DNA of 64,000 bases from an uncultured Thermomicrobia bacterium (GCA_937968015.1 CALBSO010000058.1:15176-79175), one strand, 5' to 3'; shown: positions 32,629 through 40,827, counted from the stretch's first letter. The notes: generated from the sequence alone by a model not told the origin. Translations and numbers: made by a program.

Positions 32629-34985
32629 ACGGCGAACACCCGCACTTTCGCCTCATGCAGAATGGTGGCGGGTGTCCCCAACGCCGCGAGCGCGGGCAGG
32701 CCGCCCGCCTTCCGCACCTGTGGTGTTTGCCAGACGCGCGGGTTTTCGAGGCCGTCCGTGCCCGCGTCCGCGAACTGATGCACGAGGGCTTTGAGCGTCT
32801 TCGCGGCGTCGGGCGAGAGCGATTCCAGCCACGCGGCGTGTTTGTAGCCGAATGCCCCGGCCCGCTCGACGCGCGTACTCGGTGCGAGGCCGTAGCCGAT
32901 CTCGCCCAACACATCGTAGAGGTCGTATTCGTCCATTTCTTCCACCGAGCGCAGCAGCAGGGCGGATTGCTCGCCTTCCGGTAGGGCGTGCAGCAATTCC
33001 TCGCGCCGCGCCGGGTTCACCCATCGCTCGCGGAAGGCATCAAGCGTCGGTGCGGCATTCACCAGTCGCGACGCGATGCGCTCCCGATATTCTTCCAACG
33101 TCACGGGGGCCGCTTTGCCGTCCACCATCGTGACGATCATCTTCCCCGCATCCGTCACGAGCACCTCGACGCCCTGCACCATCACGGTATGCACGGGCGG
33201 GCGCGGGACGATGCCTTCGCCCGCGTCTTCCACGCGCGGGGCGGCGAGTTTGGTGCGGAATTCCTCGCCAAACAAGCGGGTAGCGTTTGTGTAATCGTAG
33301 ACGCGGAACATCAATTTGCCGGTCGCGGGGTCAAGTCGCGCGCCGCGCCCGATCATCTGATAGAAGGAGATGGGCGACGTGACGTACTTGAAGAAGACGA
33401 CGTTCCGCACGCTCGGCACATCCACGCCGGTGGTGAGCAGGTCAACCGTGGCGGCGATGAAGTGGTGCCGCGATGCATCCCGCAATTCCCCTAACTGATC
33501 GCTGCCGCCCGCCGCCGTGCATTTGAAGGCGTAGTTGCCCTTCGGTTCGGTGCCGGTTTCCTCGCACCAGTTGGCGTAGAGGTTGTTGAGGGCAATCGCC
33601 ACGGCATCTGCATGGCGGTCTCGCGTGCAGAAAATGATCGTCTTCTGCTCCGGCCCACCTGTGTCCAGAAAGTGATTGAAGAGGTCTTCCGTCATTGCCG
33701 CCACGCGGTCGGGCAGCATGATTTTGCGCTCATAGTCGTTGCGCTCGTATATCTCCGCGAGTTCGTCGCGCGTGAGCGGCTGCCCGGTGTTGGCGTCCCT
33801 CGGCTCGTGCGCGAGAATGTCATCAATTGTCAGGCCCGTGTCGTCAATGTCCACGGTGCCGCGTTGTATCTCGCACGCTGCGAGGTAGCCATCCTCGATG
33901 CCCTGCGCGATGTCATATTCGTAGACCGGCTCCCCGAAGTAGGCGATATTGTCCGCCGTGATCTGGTCATCGTCCGCGTTCGCCGCGCCCGCCGCGCTGA
34001 CAGCGATCTGCCGGGGCGTGGCGGTGAGGCCGATCTGCACCGCTTGCGGATTGCGTGTCAGCACCGCAGACCACTTGCCCCACGCGCTGCGGTGGCATTC
34101 GTCCACGACGATATGCGAGAAGTAATCGGGCGGATAGTGCGCGGTGAGGAAGGTCGCTTCCGCCTCGTCGCTGTCCACACCGAGCGTCTGGTATGTAGCG
34201 ACGTGGATGCGGGCATTCTTCGCGTTGTTCGTGCCATCGGCGCGGCGATAGACCGGGGCGGCGTCGGCACTGAAGACATTGTGGAAGGCGGATTTCGCCT
34301 GCTCGCGCAGTTCGTCGCGGTCGCAGATGAACAGCGCGCGGTGCAACTGCCCCGCGTCCGCGATGCGTTTCAGCAGATTCACGGCGATGAAAGTCTTGCC
34401 CGCGCCGGTGGCGAGCGAGAGCAGAGCGCGTTTCTCGCCCCGCGCCAGTTTCTCGAAGACGGCGCGGATAGCAGCGTCCTGATAATACCGCCGCCCCGTC
34501 TCGCCGTTGGCGTAGCGTGTCAGGAGTGGGCGGGCGGCGGGGTCTTCGAGCGAAAAGCCCATGCCCGCCTCGTAGCGCGTTCTCAACATCGCGGGTGTGG
34601 GGAAGTCCGCGAGCGGGCGCGGCTCGGCGGTTTTCTTGGAGAAGTGGTCGTACTCCACGAATAGATGCCCGTTCGTGCTGAAGACAAAGGGAACATGGAA
34701 CCGCTGCGAGGAAGCGTACGCCTTGCCCTGTTCAAGGCCGTGGGCGGGCGGTAGGTCTTCCGCCTTCGCCTCGATGAGCGCGACGGCGACAGGCTGCGTC
34801 TGCGGGTTTACACGCACGCGCAGCGTGTAGTCTATTCGCCCGCGCCCCTGCCGCCGCGCCGTCTCCCCAACGATGTGGATTGCGCCCAGCGTCTCTTCAC
34901 GCTTGATGAGGTCTTCCGTCCAGCCGCACGCGTGTATCGTGGGGTCAATCAGTTGCGCCCTTGTGTCGGCCTCGTTCCTGCCCAT
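32625..34985 (-). CDS. hsdR: Type I restriction endonuclease subunit R (EcoEI-like)
   Basis: A 786-residue restriction motor. The PD-(D/E)xK nuclease region is at about 50-75 (GRIDYTLRVR ... VALIEAKAEDLPPAHGLEQ). The SF2 helicase follows: Walker A LLSLATGAGKTFIAVNLL, DECH box FSHIVVDECHRSAWGKW, IGLTATPRQ, then FKYVTSPISFYQMIGRGARL. The C-terminal part is the EcoEI_R_C type. It is shorter than the ~1000-residue EcoKI class, which is normal for the EcoEI type. Start choice is uncertain: ATG 34985 has GGGGAG almost touching it, and an in-frame TTG at 35018 is possible. Confidence 0.93.
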   Translation of the reverse strand: MGRNEADTRAQLIDPTIHACGWTEDLIKREETLGAIHIVGETARRQGRGRIDYTLRVRVNPQTQPVAVALIEAKAEDLPPAHGLEQGKAYASSQRFHVPFVFSTNGHLFVEYDHFSKKTAEPRPLADFPTPAMLRTRYEAGMGFSLEDPAARPLLTRYANGETGRRYYQDAAIRAVFEKLARGEKRALLSLATGAGKTFIAVNLLKRIADAGQLHRALFICDRDELREQAKSAFHNVFSADAAPVYRRADGTNNAKNARIHVATYQTLGVDSDEAEATFLTAHYPPDYFSHIVVDECHRSAWGKWSAVLTRNPQAVQIGLTATPRQIAVSAAGAANADDDQITADNIAYFGEPVYEYDIAQGIEDGYLAACEIQRGTVDIDDTGLTIDDILAHEPRDANTGQPLTRDELAEIYERNDYERKIMLPDRVAAMTEDLFNHFLDTGGPEQKTIIFCTRDRHADAVAIALNNLYANWCEETGTEPKGNYAFKCTAAGGSDQLGELRDASRHHFIAATVDLLTTGVDVPSVRNVVFFKYVTSPISFYQMIGRGARLDPATGKLMFRVYDYTNATRLFGEEFRTKLAAPRVEDAGEGIVPRPPVHTVMVQGVEVLVTDAGKMIVTMVDGKAAPVTLEEYRERIASRLVNAAPTLDAFRERWVNPARREELLHALPEGEQSALLLRSVEEMDEYDLYDVLGEIGYGLAPSTRVERAGAFGYKHAAWLESLSPDAAKTLKALVHQFADAGTDGLENPRVWQTPQVRKAGGLPALAALGTPATILHEAKVRVFAV

Positions 34986-35291
34986 CTCCCCGCTCGCCCT
35001 CTCCCCGTCGCGGCACAAGCGGCGCGATGCCCGCCAAATCCGCGCGTTCCCCGCTACAGCCGATGGTACGGAACCTTCGTGCGGAGTATAGAGGGCGGGA
35101 TATGCGGCGGCAATACAGTAGACGATATTCGTTCCGGGCGGCGCATCAGCGCATGTCTTGCCGGACGAGCCGCGCAGTGTTCGCGCCTACGGCGATTGTG
35201 ACCATCGCACAGATCGCGCGGCGTTGCGCGCGCTCCGCTGCTTCCCCGAATCTACCCATCATTAGCACGCTCGGTTTGTGAGCGCGACGTA
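34986..35291. other. Gap between hsdR and the zinc-ribbon gene, with a possible hsdR promoter
   Basis: No convincing gene. On the minus strand TTGCCG (35113-35108), 19 bp and TATACT (35088-35083) may be the restriction operon promoter. A small frame at 35146-35328 has a basic translation without family features. Confidence 0.4.
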
Positions 35292-35936
35292 TCACCGCCG
35301 CGTTTGTGCGGCATCGCGCTTCCTCCACCGGGCTGTCAGACGCACGAATGCGGCGTCGAGCACGGCATCGCGCCGCATCTCGCGCTCGATGATCTCATGG
35401 CGAATTCGGGCGTAGGTCTTGTTGTGCATCCCGTTCGGCCTCGGCGGGATGTGGAAGGGATTGTATGCGCCGGTGTCGCCCAACCGCTTGTGCAGGGCGT
35501 GGATGCGGTGTATGTGCCGGTCGAGCGCGTCCATGCGCTGCGTGCTATAGGCGAGTCGGTGGCATTCGCGGCAGCGGAACCGCCGCGCCCCCGGCGCGAG
35601 GTACAGCACGCGCCGCCGCACGCCGCAGCCGGGGCAGAGGAACCACGCTCGCGTACCGCCGTAGGTGCAGGCCGTCCGTGTCACTGCGACGGCCTCGCAG
35701 ATGCGCTCAGGCTCATCGCCGTCACGCGTGGCGATGTAATCGAGCGTGACACGATCCGTCGCGACGTGCATTCCGATGCTGCCTACTTCCTTCTCGCCAC
35801 ATTGCCAGCGCGAAGCCAGATGCCAATTGCCGCCGTTGACATACTGCCCAAGCGTGGCAATGTCGAGGCCGAAACTCGTGTCGGAGGTGCGCTTTCTCGC
35901 GTCACTTCCCCATCGTGTGCTGCCATAACCACCCAT
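35292..35936 (-). CDS. Uncharacterised GGYGS-RW protein with two zinc ribbons
   Basis: A 214-residue member of a widespread but unnamed family of mobile elements that starts MGGYGSTRWGSDARKRTSDT. Then comes LDIATLGQYV and a WQCGEKEVGSIGMHV strand. Zinc-binding pairs follow: WFLCPGCGVRRRVLYLAPGA and FRCRECHRLAYSTQRMD. The C-terminal third is helical and basic. The two ribbons suggest nucleic-acid binding; no enzymatic motif is visible. The ATG at 35936 begins the conserved block although its ribosome site is weak. An inverted repeat lies immediately upstream. Confidence 0.65.
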   Translation of the reverse strand: MGGYGSTRWGSDARKRTSDTSFGLDIATLGQYVNGGNWHLASRWQCGEKEVGSIGMHVATDRVTLDYIATRDGDEPERICEAVAVTRTACTYGGTRAWFLCPGCGVRRRVLYLAPGARRFRCRECHRLAYSTQRMDALDRHIHRIHALHKRLGDTGAYNPFHIPPRPNGMHNKTYARIRHEIIEREMRRDAVLDAAFVRLTARWRKRDAAQTRR

Positions 35937-35941
35937 CTTCG

Positions 35942-35965
35942 GACAACTTTCTACGAAGTGTTGTC
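35942..35965. promoter_or_regulatory. Inverted repeat directly upstream of the zinc-ribbon gene
   Basis: GACAAC (35942-35947) and GTTGTC (35960-35965) flank 12 bp, 5 bp from the start codon. It could be an operator or an RNA hairpin covering the translation start, which might explain the missing strong ribosome site. Confidence 0.4.
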
Positions 35966-36130
35966 TATCCTTTTCGTTGCTGTGCAGGGGGGAATCGGCA
36001 GATGCGATACACAGCGGAGGCGATTTGCCTAGTGATTTCGATAAATCCGCACGCGCGTGAGTGTTCGCGAGCGAACTCCGAGCAGAGGATTCCGAATTTT
36101 GATCCCCGCGCGTGAGTTCGTTCGGCAGTT

Positions 36131-37015
36131 TTATCCCGTCGTGTCCAGCCCGCTCACGTCCAGCCGCGCGAGGGGTGCGGTTTTCCCGGCTCGCCGCTCC
36201 TGCATCGCTTCCAGTTCGTGCAGCGTCTGCACCATCTGGCGGTGCAGGTGCGCCTCGTAGCGCATCACCCGGTCCAAATCCGGCCCTTCCAGCAGGATGC
36301 GCTCGCGTCGGAAGCGATCGGTCTGCCGCTCCCACAGTCTCGCGGTTACACCCGCGCGGATCATCGTGCGCGTACTTGTGTATACGCACGACGCGAGCAG
36401 GTCTTCCACCGTCCGCTCACAGGATTGGGCGAGCGCATCAAGGCACCCACGCACCATGCCCGCCGTCCACCGCTTCACATCCTCAATTGTCACACCTGCG
36501 GGCAACACCGAAACGGGATAGTCGAACTCTTCCTCGTCAATGTCCGCTTCGTTGCTCACGAGGTAGATGATAGTTTGTGCGGCATCTTTCGGAACGGTGC
36601 GGTCGTCGGGGATACGCTTGATGCGTTCAATCAACTTCAAATCATGCGCCGCGTCATCAACATGACCTTTCACCGATTCGAGCGTCTTGCCGTAATCAGT
36701 CGTCTCGTATTCGTCGCTCGAATACTTCCAGCGATTCGCTACGGACTCGTCAATCTCTTCCTGCGAGATATGCACCGCCTCTATCTCGTAGCGCGCCACG
36801 CGCCCCAATCGCCAAAGTAGTAGCGCGATGCGTTCCGCGAGGGCCGTTTCCATCGCGCCCACGGGTGCGAGCGCGCCCACGACCTCGCCCCGGTGTCCTT
36901 CCCACACGCTCGCCTCCTCTCCGGGGATGACTGGCACCAACGCGCGCAATCCGTGCGCCGTCGCGTTCATTCTTGTGATCGCCTTGCCCTGATCGGTCTT
37001 CGGCCCGCCGCTCAT
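36131..37015 (-). CDS. Uncharacterised mobile-element protein of the SGGPKT/NA-HGLR family
   Basis: A 294-residue, mostly helical protein starting MSGGPKTDQGKAITRMNATA, followed by HGLRALVPVIPGEEASVWEG. The N-terminal GPKTxxGK..NAxxHGL block is a pattern I recognise from elements in Planctomycetes, Chloroflexota and Proteobacteria, never given a function. Then ETALAERIALLLWRLGRVAR and, at the end, DRVMRYEAHLHRQMVQTLHELEAMQERR, a helix rich in Arg/Glu. An acidic insertion (NEADIDEEEFDYP) sits at about 165. AAAGGAG precedes the ATG. DNA binding or a small-terminase-like role is only a guess. Confidence 0.6.
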   Translation of the reverse strand: MSGGPKTDQGKAITRMNATAHGLRALVPVIPGEEASVWEGHRGEVVGALAPVGAMETALAERIALLLWRLGRVARYEIEAVHISQEEIDESVANRWKYSSDEYETTDYGKTLESVKGHVDDAAHDLKLIERIKRIPDDRTVPKDAAQTIIYLVSNEADIDEEEFDYPVSVLPAGVTIEDVKRWTAGMVRGCLDALAQSCERTVEDLLASCVYTSTRTMIRAGVTARLWERQTDRFRRERILLEGPDLDRVMRYEAHLHRQMVQTLHELEAMQERRAGKTAPLARLDVSGLDTTG

Positions 37016-37092
37016 CTTCCTGGCTCCTTTCAACGCACGCATATCCCACGACTACACCGGCTGCTGTTGTCAGGCATTGACATGGTGGGCCA

Positions 37093-37167
37093 CGACGAAA
37101 GAAACGAAAGAAACGGGAAAAGTGGGGGAGGAACGGCCTTTCTTCGTTTTCTTCGTTTCTTTCGTCG
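37093..37167. repeat. Imperfect inverted repeat of GAAA/TTTC tracts
   Basis: The left arm 37093-37115 (CGACGAAAGAAACGAAAG then AAACG) and right arm 37145-37167 are reverse complements except at two positions, with a 29-nt loop. The arms are almost pure purine or pyrimidine. It sits between the DUF3987 gene stop and the next minus-strand start, so it could be a terminator, attenuator or protein-binding site. Confidence 0.6.
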
Positions 37168-37171
37168 GTGT

Positions 37172-38635
37172 TCACAGAGCGAACCACCGCTCGCTTGGCC
37201 TTCCTTTGCCGCCTTCCGGTGCTTGCGACTCGCACCGGGCCAATCGTGCCCCATCGAGCGCGGCGAGCACCTGCCCGATGCGCGCCGCACTGCGGTTGTT
37301 GCTGAATAACTGGCTGATCTCGGTGCGACTCATGCCCGCCGCGCCCGCCGCACGCAAGGCACGCAACACCTCATCGCCCTCCGGGTCTCCGAGACTGTCC
37401 CCGAAAATCCATCGCACCGACGCCGCCGCGTGTCCCCACACGGCGAGGGCGGCGCGAAGGTGTGGCTCCCCCACTTCCTCACATTCGTCCAAGAGGGCAT
37501 AGATCATGCTCAATCGAATACAGATCGGCGCGGCGCGGGCGAGCATCGCTCCGACCATCCCCGGCACGTCTGCGCGCAATGCCGGGTACATCTCATGCCA
37601 GAGGGCGCGCGCGGCTTCATTGCGCTTCATTCGCCCAACCGCGCGCGCACGCGTGATCGCCTCGTACAAGCGCGGGATGAATGGCGCGAGGTGAACATCC
37701 CCGCCGCCGTCCGGGAGCAACTTCGAGTTGCGTACGGCAATCCAGAGAATCCGGTTCCCCATGCCGTTGGCTGCTTCGGTGCGGTCGAAATAGCGCGTGA
37801 GTTCGTCGCGCGTGATGTGACCGATGAGCGAGATGTGCGCGCCGGTTGCCCGCGCGGGCGTGTTCTTCGTCATGCTGCTGAGGGTGCGACCATCCCAGCC
37901 GTTGCGAAGGAGCGGTGACAGGGCATTCCCTTCGCGCTGGAACTGCTTCAACACGCTCGCGAACTCGTTTTCTACCACCATGAGCCGCTTATCGGTGATG
38001 CCGGGGTCGGTGATGACATATTTCCCCTCGCCGGTCTTCCTGTCGGTCTCCCATGTTTGCACTTCGTCGCGGACGCGCCACAGCATGCCTTCGGCACTCG
38101 ACAAGCCGCCCTCGATACAGGTGCGTACCCATTGCTCGTCTATTGCCTCGAACGGCTGCTGCGCGCGCCCATAGGCTGTGCCTTTGCGAGAACCGGCACT
38201 GTTCCCCACGGTCGCGACAAAGAGATTCAGATGGTGGCGGTCGTTCTCAATAGTGAAGTATGGGCCGGTGCCGATGCAGTTCCCAGCAAGTGCGAGGAAC
38301 TGCACGAGCACCGCCACGGGGTCTGCTTCAGTCTGCGGCTCGATGGCACGCACGATCTCCCCTGCTAATCCGTGGTACGCATCGTCATTGATGGTAGGCC
38401 ACGGCATGACGGGTGGTATCCACGTTTCCCGCGCCGATACCGGCGCGGGGGAAGGATGATGCGCGTTCGGCGGTGGCGCGAGCGCGGACAGGTCGCCGGG
38501 GTAGAGCGCAAGGGCGGCGGTGAGGCCATTCGGCACCTTCACACCGGGCGGCGTATCCAGCACCACTTTCCCCGCCTCACGATGGGCAACCGTGCGATGC
38601 TCATGCAGCCACGCGAGGGCGTCGTCAAGATGCAT
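37172..38635 (-). CDS. DUF3987 (YfjI-like) replication-associated protein
   Basis: A 487-residue protein of the DUF3987 family, common on phages, plasmids and satellites and usually taken as a primase/helicase-associated ATPase-fold protein. Features: VLVQFLALAGNCIGTGPYFT, a P-loop-like NLFVATVGNSAGSRKGTAYG (degenerate: Gly-Ser-Arg-Lys-Gly), LMVVENEFASVLKQFQREGN, DGRTLSSMTKNTPARATG, ISLIGHITRDELTRYF and NRILWIAVRNSKLLP. The C-terminus is a winged-helix-like region (AGMSRTEISQLFSNNRSAA). It supports autonomous replication of the element at some stage. The start at 38635 overlaps the stop of the preceding small gene. Confidence 0.8.
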   Translation of the reverse strand: MHLDDALAWLHEHRTVAHREAGKVVLDTPPGVKVPNGLTAALALYPGDLSALAPPPNAHHPSPAPVSARETWIPPVMPWPTINDDAYHGLAGEIVRAIEPQTEADPVAVLVQFLALAGNCIGTGPYFTIENDRHHLNLFVATVGNSAGSRKGTAYGRAQQPFEAIDEQWVRTCIEGGLSSAEGMLWRVRDEVQTWETDRKTGEGKYVITDPGITDKRLMVVENEFASVLKQFQREGNALSPLLRNGWDGRTLSSMTKNTPARATGAHISLIGHITRDELTRYFDRTEAANGMGNRILWIAVRNSKLLPDGGGDVHLAPFIPRLYEAITRARAVGRMKRNEAARALWHEMYPALRADVPGMVGAMLARAAPICIRLSMIYALLDECEEVGEPHLRAALAVWGHAAASVRWIFGDSLGDPEGDEVLRALRAAGAAGMSRTEISQLFSNNRSAARIGQVLAALDGARLARCESQAPEGGKGRPSERWFAL

Positions 38636-38910
38636 TATCGCCGCCCCCATTTCTGCGTGTAGGCGAGCGTGGTGAGGCGTTCCCGCACCTGCTCGATGCG
38701 TTCTTCGAGCCACATCCGGTTGCGTGTGTCGGTCTCATAGTCGAGACGCAACTGCACGCGGCGTCCCTCGCGGCGAAGGGCGGGCGTATCCATTTCCGCG
38801 AGGTCAAGGTGATAGGCGCGATACCAACCGGCGTCATCGTAGTATGGGCGAGGCATCGGATAGAGCCGCGCCAGATATGACGCGGGAAAGGTATCGGGGC
38901 GTGTCTTCAT
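38635..38910 (-). CDS. Small hypothetical protein
   Basis: A 91-residue basic/helical protein (MKTRPDTFPASYLARLYPMP ... AYHLDLAEMDTPALRREGRR ... ERIEQVRERLTTLAYTQKWG). No family recognised. The final 45 residues look like a coiled coil. It is coupled to the DUF3987 gene by a stop/start overlap, so a role in the same replication step is plausible. A modest GAAGG precedes the ATG. Confidence 0.5.
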   Translation of the reverse strand: MKTRPDTFPASYLARLYPMPRPYYDDAGWYRAYHLDLAEMDTPALRREGRRVQLRLDYETDTRNRMWLEERIEQVRERLTTLAYTQKWGRR

Positions 38911-38998
38911 GGGGCGAGCCTTCGTGCGGCAACGCGCCGGGGATGCTACACTGCGGGTGCCTACCAAAGCACGCCGCGCCCCGGCCCGATTGCCGGGG

Positions 38999-39286
38999 TT
39001 AGCGGTCATGCGTTCCATCGTCGTGCGCCCGTACCTCGTTGCGGGCGAGGTAATCGAGCAGGGCGCGGCGCGGCACGCGCACGCTTCGCCCCAAGCGGAT
39101 GTGAGGCAGGGTGCCGTTCTCGATCAGGCGGTAGGCTTGGGTGCGCGAGATGTTGAGGAATGTCGCCACTTCGGGGGCGCGGAGATATGCCGCGTGTTCC
39201 CCGGCGACGTGGGCCGTAAGCGGCGCGAGCATCGCCGTAAACAGCGAGGAAACAGAGAAAAAGAGCAGCAGCGCGAACGCTGGCAT
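38999..39286 (-). CDS. Helix-turn-helix protein with a hydrophobic N-terminal segment
   Basis: A 95-residue protein. Residues about 40-85 are a helix-turn-helix of the excisionase/HTH_17 type (LRAPEVATFLNISRTQAYRL, then IENGTLPHIRLGRSVRVPRR, ALLDYLARNEV). The best start, ATG 39286, has GGGAGGT 5 nt upstream and adds MPAFALLLFFSVSSLFTAML, which looks like a membrane segment. Starting instead at ATG 39232 gives a plain 77-residue HTH protein, but no ribosome site is there. A DNA-binding regulator or directionality factor in either case. Confidence 0.65.
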   Translation of the reverse strand: MPAFALLLFFSVSSLFTAMLAPLTAHVAGEHAAYLRAPEVATFLNISRTQAYRLIENGTLPHIRLGRSVRVPRRALLDYLARNEVRAHDDGTHDR

Positions 39287-39360
39287 AACGAACCTCCCAT
39301 GCGAAAGACCAAACACATTCCCCGTGGAGGAAATGCATCCTGTGTCACGCTGGGCTATCT

Positions 39361-39389
39361 CCCGCTTCCCCTCGCCAATGGGGAGCGGG
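39361..39389 (-). terminator. GC-rich hairpin downstream of 39476-40105
   Basis: CCCGCTTCCCC and GGGGAGCGGG pair with one bulged T around an 8-nt loop. There is no T-tract on the minus strand, so intrinsic termination is uncertain. Confidence 0.3.
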
Positions 39390-39475
39390 GCGGCTCGGTG
39401 TATGTCCGGCGTCCGCTTCAGATTAGATTGTGGTTGCTATTGTGACGCCTCCCTGCTGCCAATCCATCGAGACGA

Positions 39476-40105
39476 CTACTGTAGTGATCTGCACTCCGTT
39501 GGGTGCGCTTCCTGCGTCACCTCGATGCGAATTGTGCTCGGCTCCCCCCGTTCGTGCTTCACGAATTCACGAAGCACATACTTCGTCGGGTCGGCATGGG
39601 CAATTGTTTCAGCCCGCGCCGCGTTCGGGTCGAGCAGGTTGTGTTCTTTGCAGCGGTAACACCGCACAACGGCGGAATGGCGAGTATCGAGGATTCGTCC
39701 GTGTTGCCCATCCCCCCACGAATCGCGCAACCCGTTCACAATGGTTCGCAGCCACTCAACAGGGAAATCGGGGCTGCTCATTTGACACTGCGCGAACGCT
39801 TCATCATCGCCCCGTGCGGCGGCGGCCCACATATTGAGCGGGCGACGTGGTGGACGCTTCCAGACATAAATTCTGCCTGCGTTCGGCGCGTAGCCCGGAC
39901 GCAACTCGAAATATTTGAGATAATCTACGCGGTCAAGGTCGGTATGCCCGCAATCAGTGATGTGCATGACCGTGGCGAGAGGCTTGCCGCAAGCAACGCA
40001 TGCGAACTCGTACAGAGCCTTCATCGCCCCCGACAGTTCCCATGTAGGAATGTGTAGGAGGGCGTCAACGTCCAAGAGGTTGATGATCGCCTTGCGAACC
40101 TTCAT
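39476..40105 (-). CDS. Hypothetical protein with paired cysteines
   Basis: A 209-residue protein of no recognised family. It contains CxxC pairs in YEFACVACGKPLATVMHITD and VVRCYRCKEHNLLDPNAARA, plausibly one zinc site each or one shared site. There are Trp/Arg-rich strands between (RIYVWKRPPRRPLNMWAAAA). GGGG precedes the ATG at 40105. It is coupled to the upstream gene by an ATGA overlap. Zinc-ribbon nucleic-acid binding is a reasonable but untested guess. Confidence 0.5.
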   Translation of the reverse strand: MKVRKAIINLLDVDALLHIPTWELSGAMKALYEFACVACGKPLATVMHITDCGHTDLDRVDYLKYFELRPGYAPNAGRIYVWKRPPRRPLNMWAAAARGDDEAFAQCQMSSPDFPVEWLRTIVNGLRDSWGDGQHGRILDTRHSAVVRCYRCKEHNLLDPNAARAETIAHADPTKYVLREFVKHERGEPSTIRIEVTQEAHPTECRSLQ

Positions 40106-40599
40106 ATCCCCACTTCTCCGGTGCGCGGATTCCGCCAGATATTGAACGGTGGGATGACATTGCGGCGAGGGCAACGTGGGCATTGCACGACGATAGGTAA
40201 TTTCGATACATCGAGGGCAACCCCGCTCGCCTCAGAAGGTAGTACGACACTCGGCTGCACTCCCGGTTCGTCGTCTATAACTATTCCCGGCAATCGCCGT
40301 GGCGCACGATTTCGCACGAATGTACCTGCCGCATTCCTGCGGAAGCCGGATCGAAGCACAACCGCGCCGTGATCGAGGAAAGGGCCACCATCGGCAGCGA
40401 AGAGCGCGTCCGCGAAACACGAACCGAACTCATAGCCGCAACCGCAGCAAATGAGCGCGTGACGCATCTCGCAGCGTTGGCCCTGCTCGCCCTGCGCGAC
40501 GATCTCTTTGTTTTGGAACAGTATCCGCCCATCCATACTTGCCCCCTGTCCCTCATGTTCGCAGTGTACGTTCCGTTCACATAACGCGCAAATACTCAT
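40102..40599 (-). CDS. Hypothetical Cys-rich protein
   Basis: A 165-residue product if started at 40599: MSICALCERNVHCEHEGQGA gives a possible zinc site; then HALICCGCGYEFGSCFADAL and a final VVQCPRCPRRNVIPPFNIWR. The alternative ATG at 40536 has a stronger AGGGGG site and removes the first Cys cluster. No family recognised. It is the first gene at the element's right end and is translationally coupled to the next gene. Confidence 0.5.
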   Translation of the reverse strand: MSICALCERNVHCEHEGQGASMDGRILFQNKEIVAQGEQGQRCEMRHALICCGCGYEFGSCFADALFAADGGPFLDHGAVVLRSGFRRNAAGTFVRNRAPRRLPGIVIDDEPGVQPSVVLPSEASGVALDVSKLPIVVQCPRCPRRNVIPPFNIWRNPRTGEVGI

Positions 40600-40641
40600 T
40601 CGTCAGTGGGTTCGTCGTCCCATACGTCCGCGCGGCAACTA

Positions 40642-40675
40642 CTGCACCGATTACTGTACCGATTCGTACCTCGAT
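40642..40675 (+). repeat. Right copy of subterminal repeat (putative integrase arm site)
   Basis: 40646-40667 equals 26000-26021 exactly; CCTCGAT follows in both after one mismatch. It lies about 105 bp inside attR and in the same orientation as the left copy. Confidence 0.75.
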
Positions 40676-40780
40676 GCGTTCGCTGTGGCTGGCAAAGGGC
40701 GTTCCCGCCAAAGCCGAATTTCCTGTTATAGCAAGCAATATGAGGGACAACGCGCACGGATGGCACAACGATCTAGTCTT

Positions 40781-40827
40781 CTCTTAATCAGCGGGTTACA
40801 GGTTCAAGTCCTGTGCGGCTCACCACT
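40781..40827 (+). repeat. attR: second copy of the 47-bp tRNA-Lys 3' end
   Basis: Identical to 25882-25928. It contains only the 3' half of tRNA-Lys (anticodon loop to CCA) and cannot make a tRNA. Confidence 0.95.

Larger units (their letters stand above)
25929..40827. mobile_element. Integrative element in tRNA-Lys carrying Kiwa and type I restriction-modification
   Basis: About 14.9 kb bounded by the 47-bp att repeats, with the integrase gene immediately inside attL and pointing toward it, as expected for tRNA-targeting elements. Gene content is integrase, small HTH regulators, defence genes, a DUF3987 protein and several unknown small proteins, mostly on the minus strand. There are no recognisable capsid, tail, terminase, relaxase or type IV secretion genes. 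It may therefore be a satellite, a mobilisable island or a decayed prophage. The Kiwa genes are visibly more AT-rich than the flanking chromosome. Confidence 0.9.

Noticed and set aside
35146..35328. 60-codon minus-strand frame after hsdR
   Set aside because: No ribosome site, overlaps the zinc-ribbon gene end, and no family resemblance.
26005..40599. Complete prophage
   Set aside because: No terminase, portal, capsid, tail or lysis genes are recognisable between the att sites.
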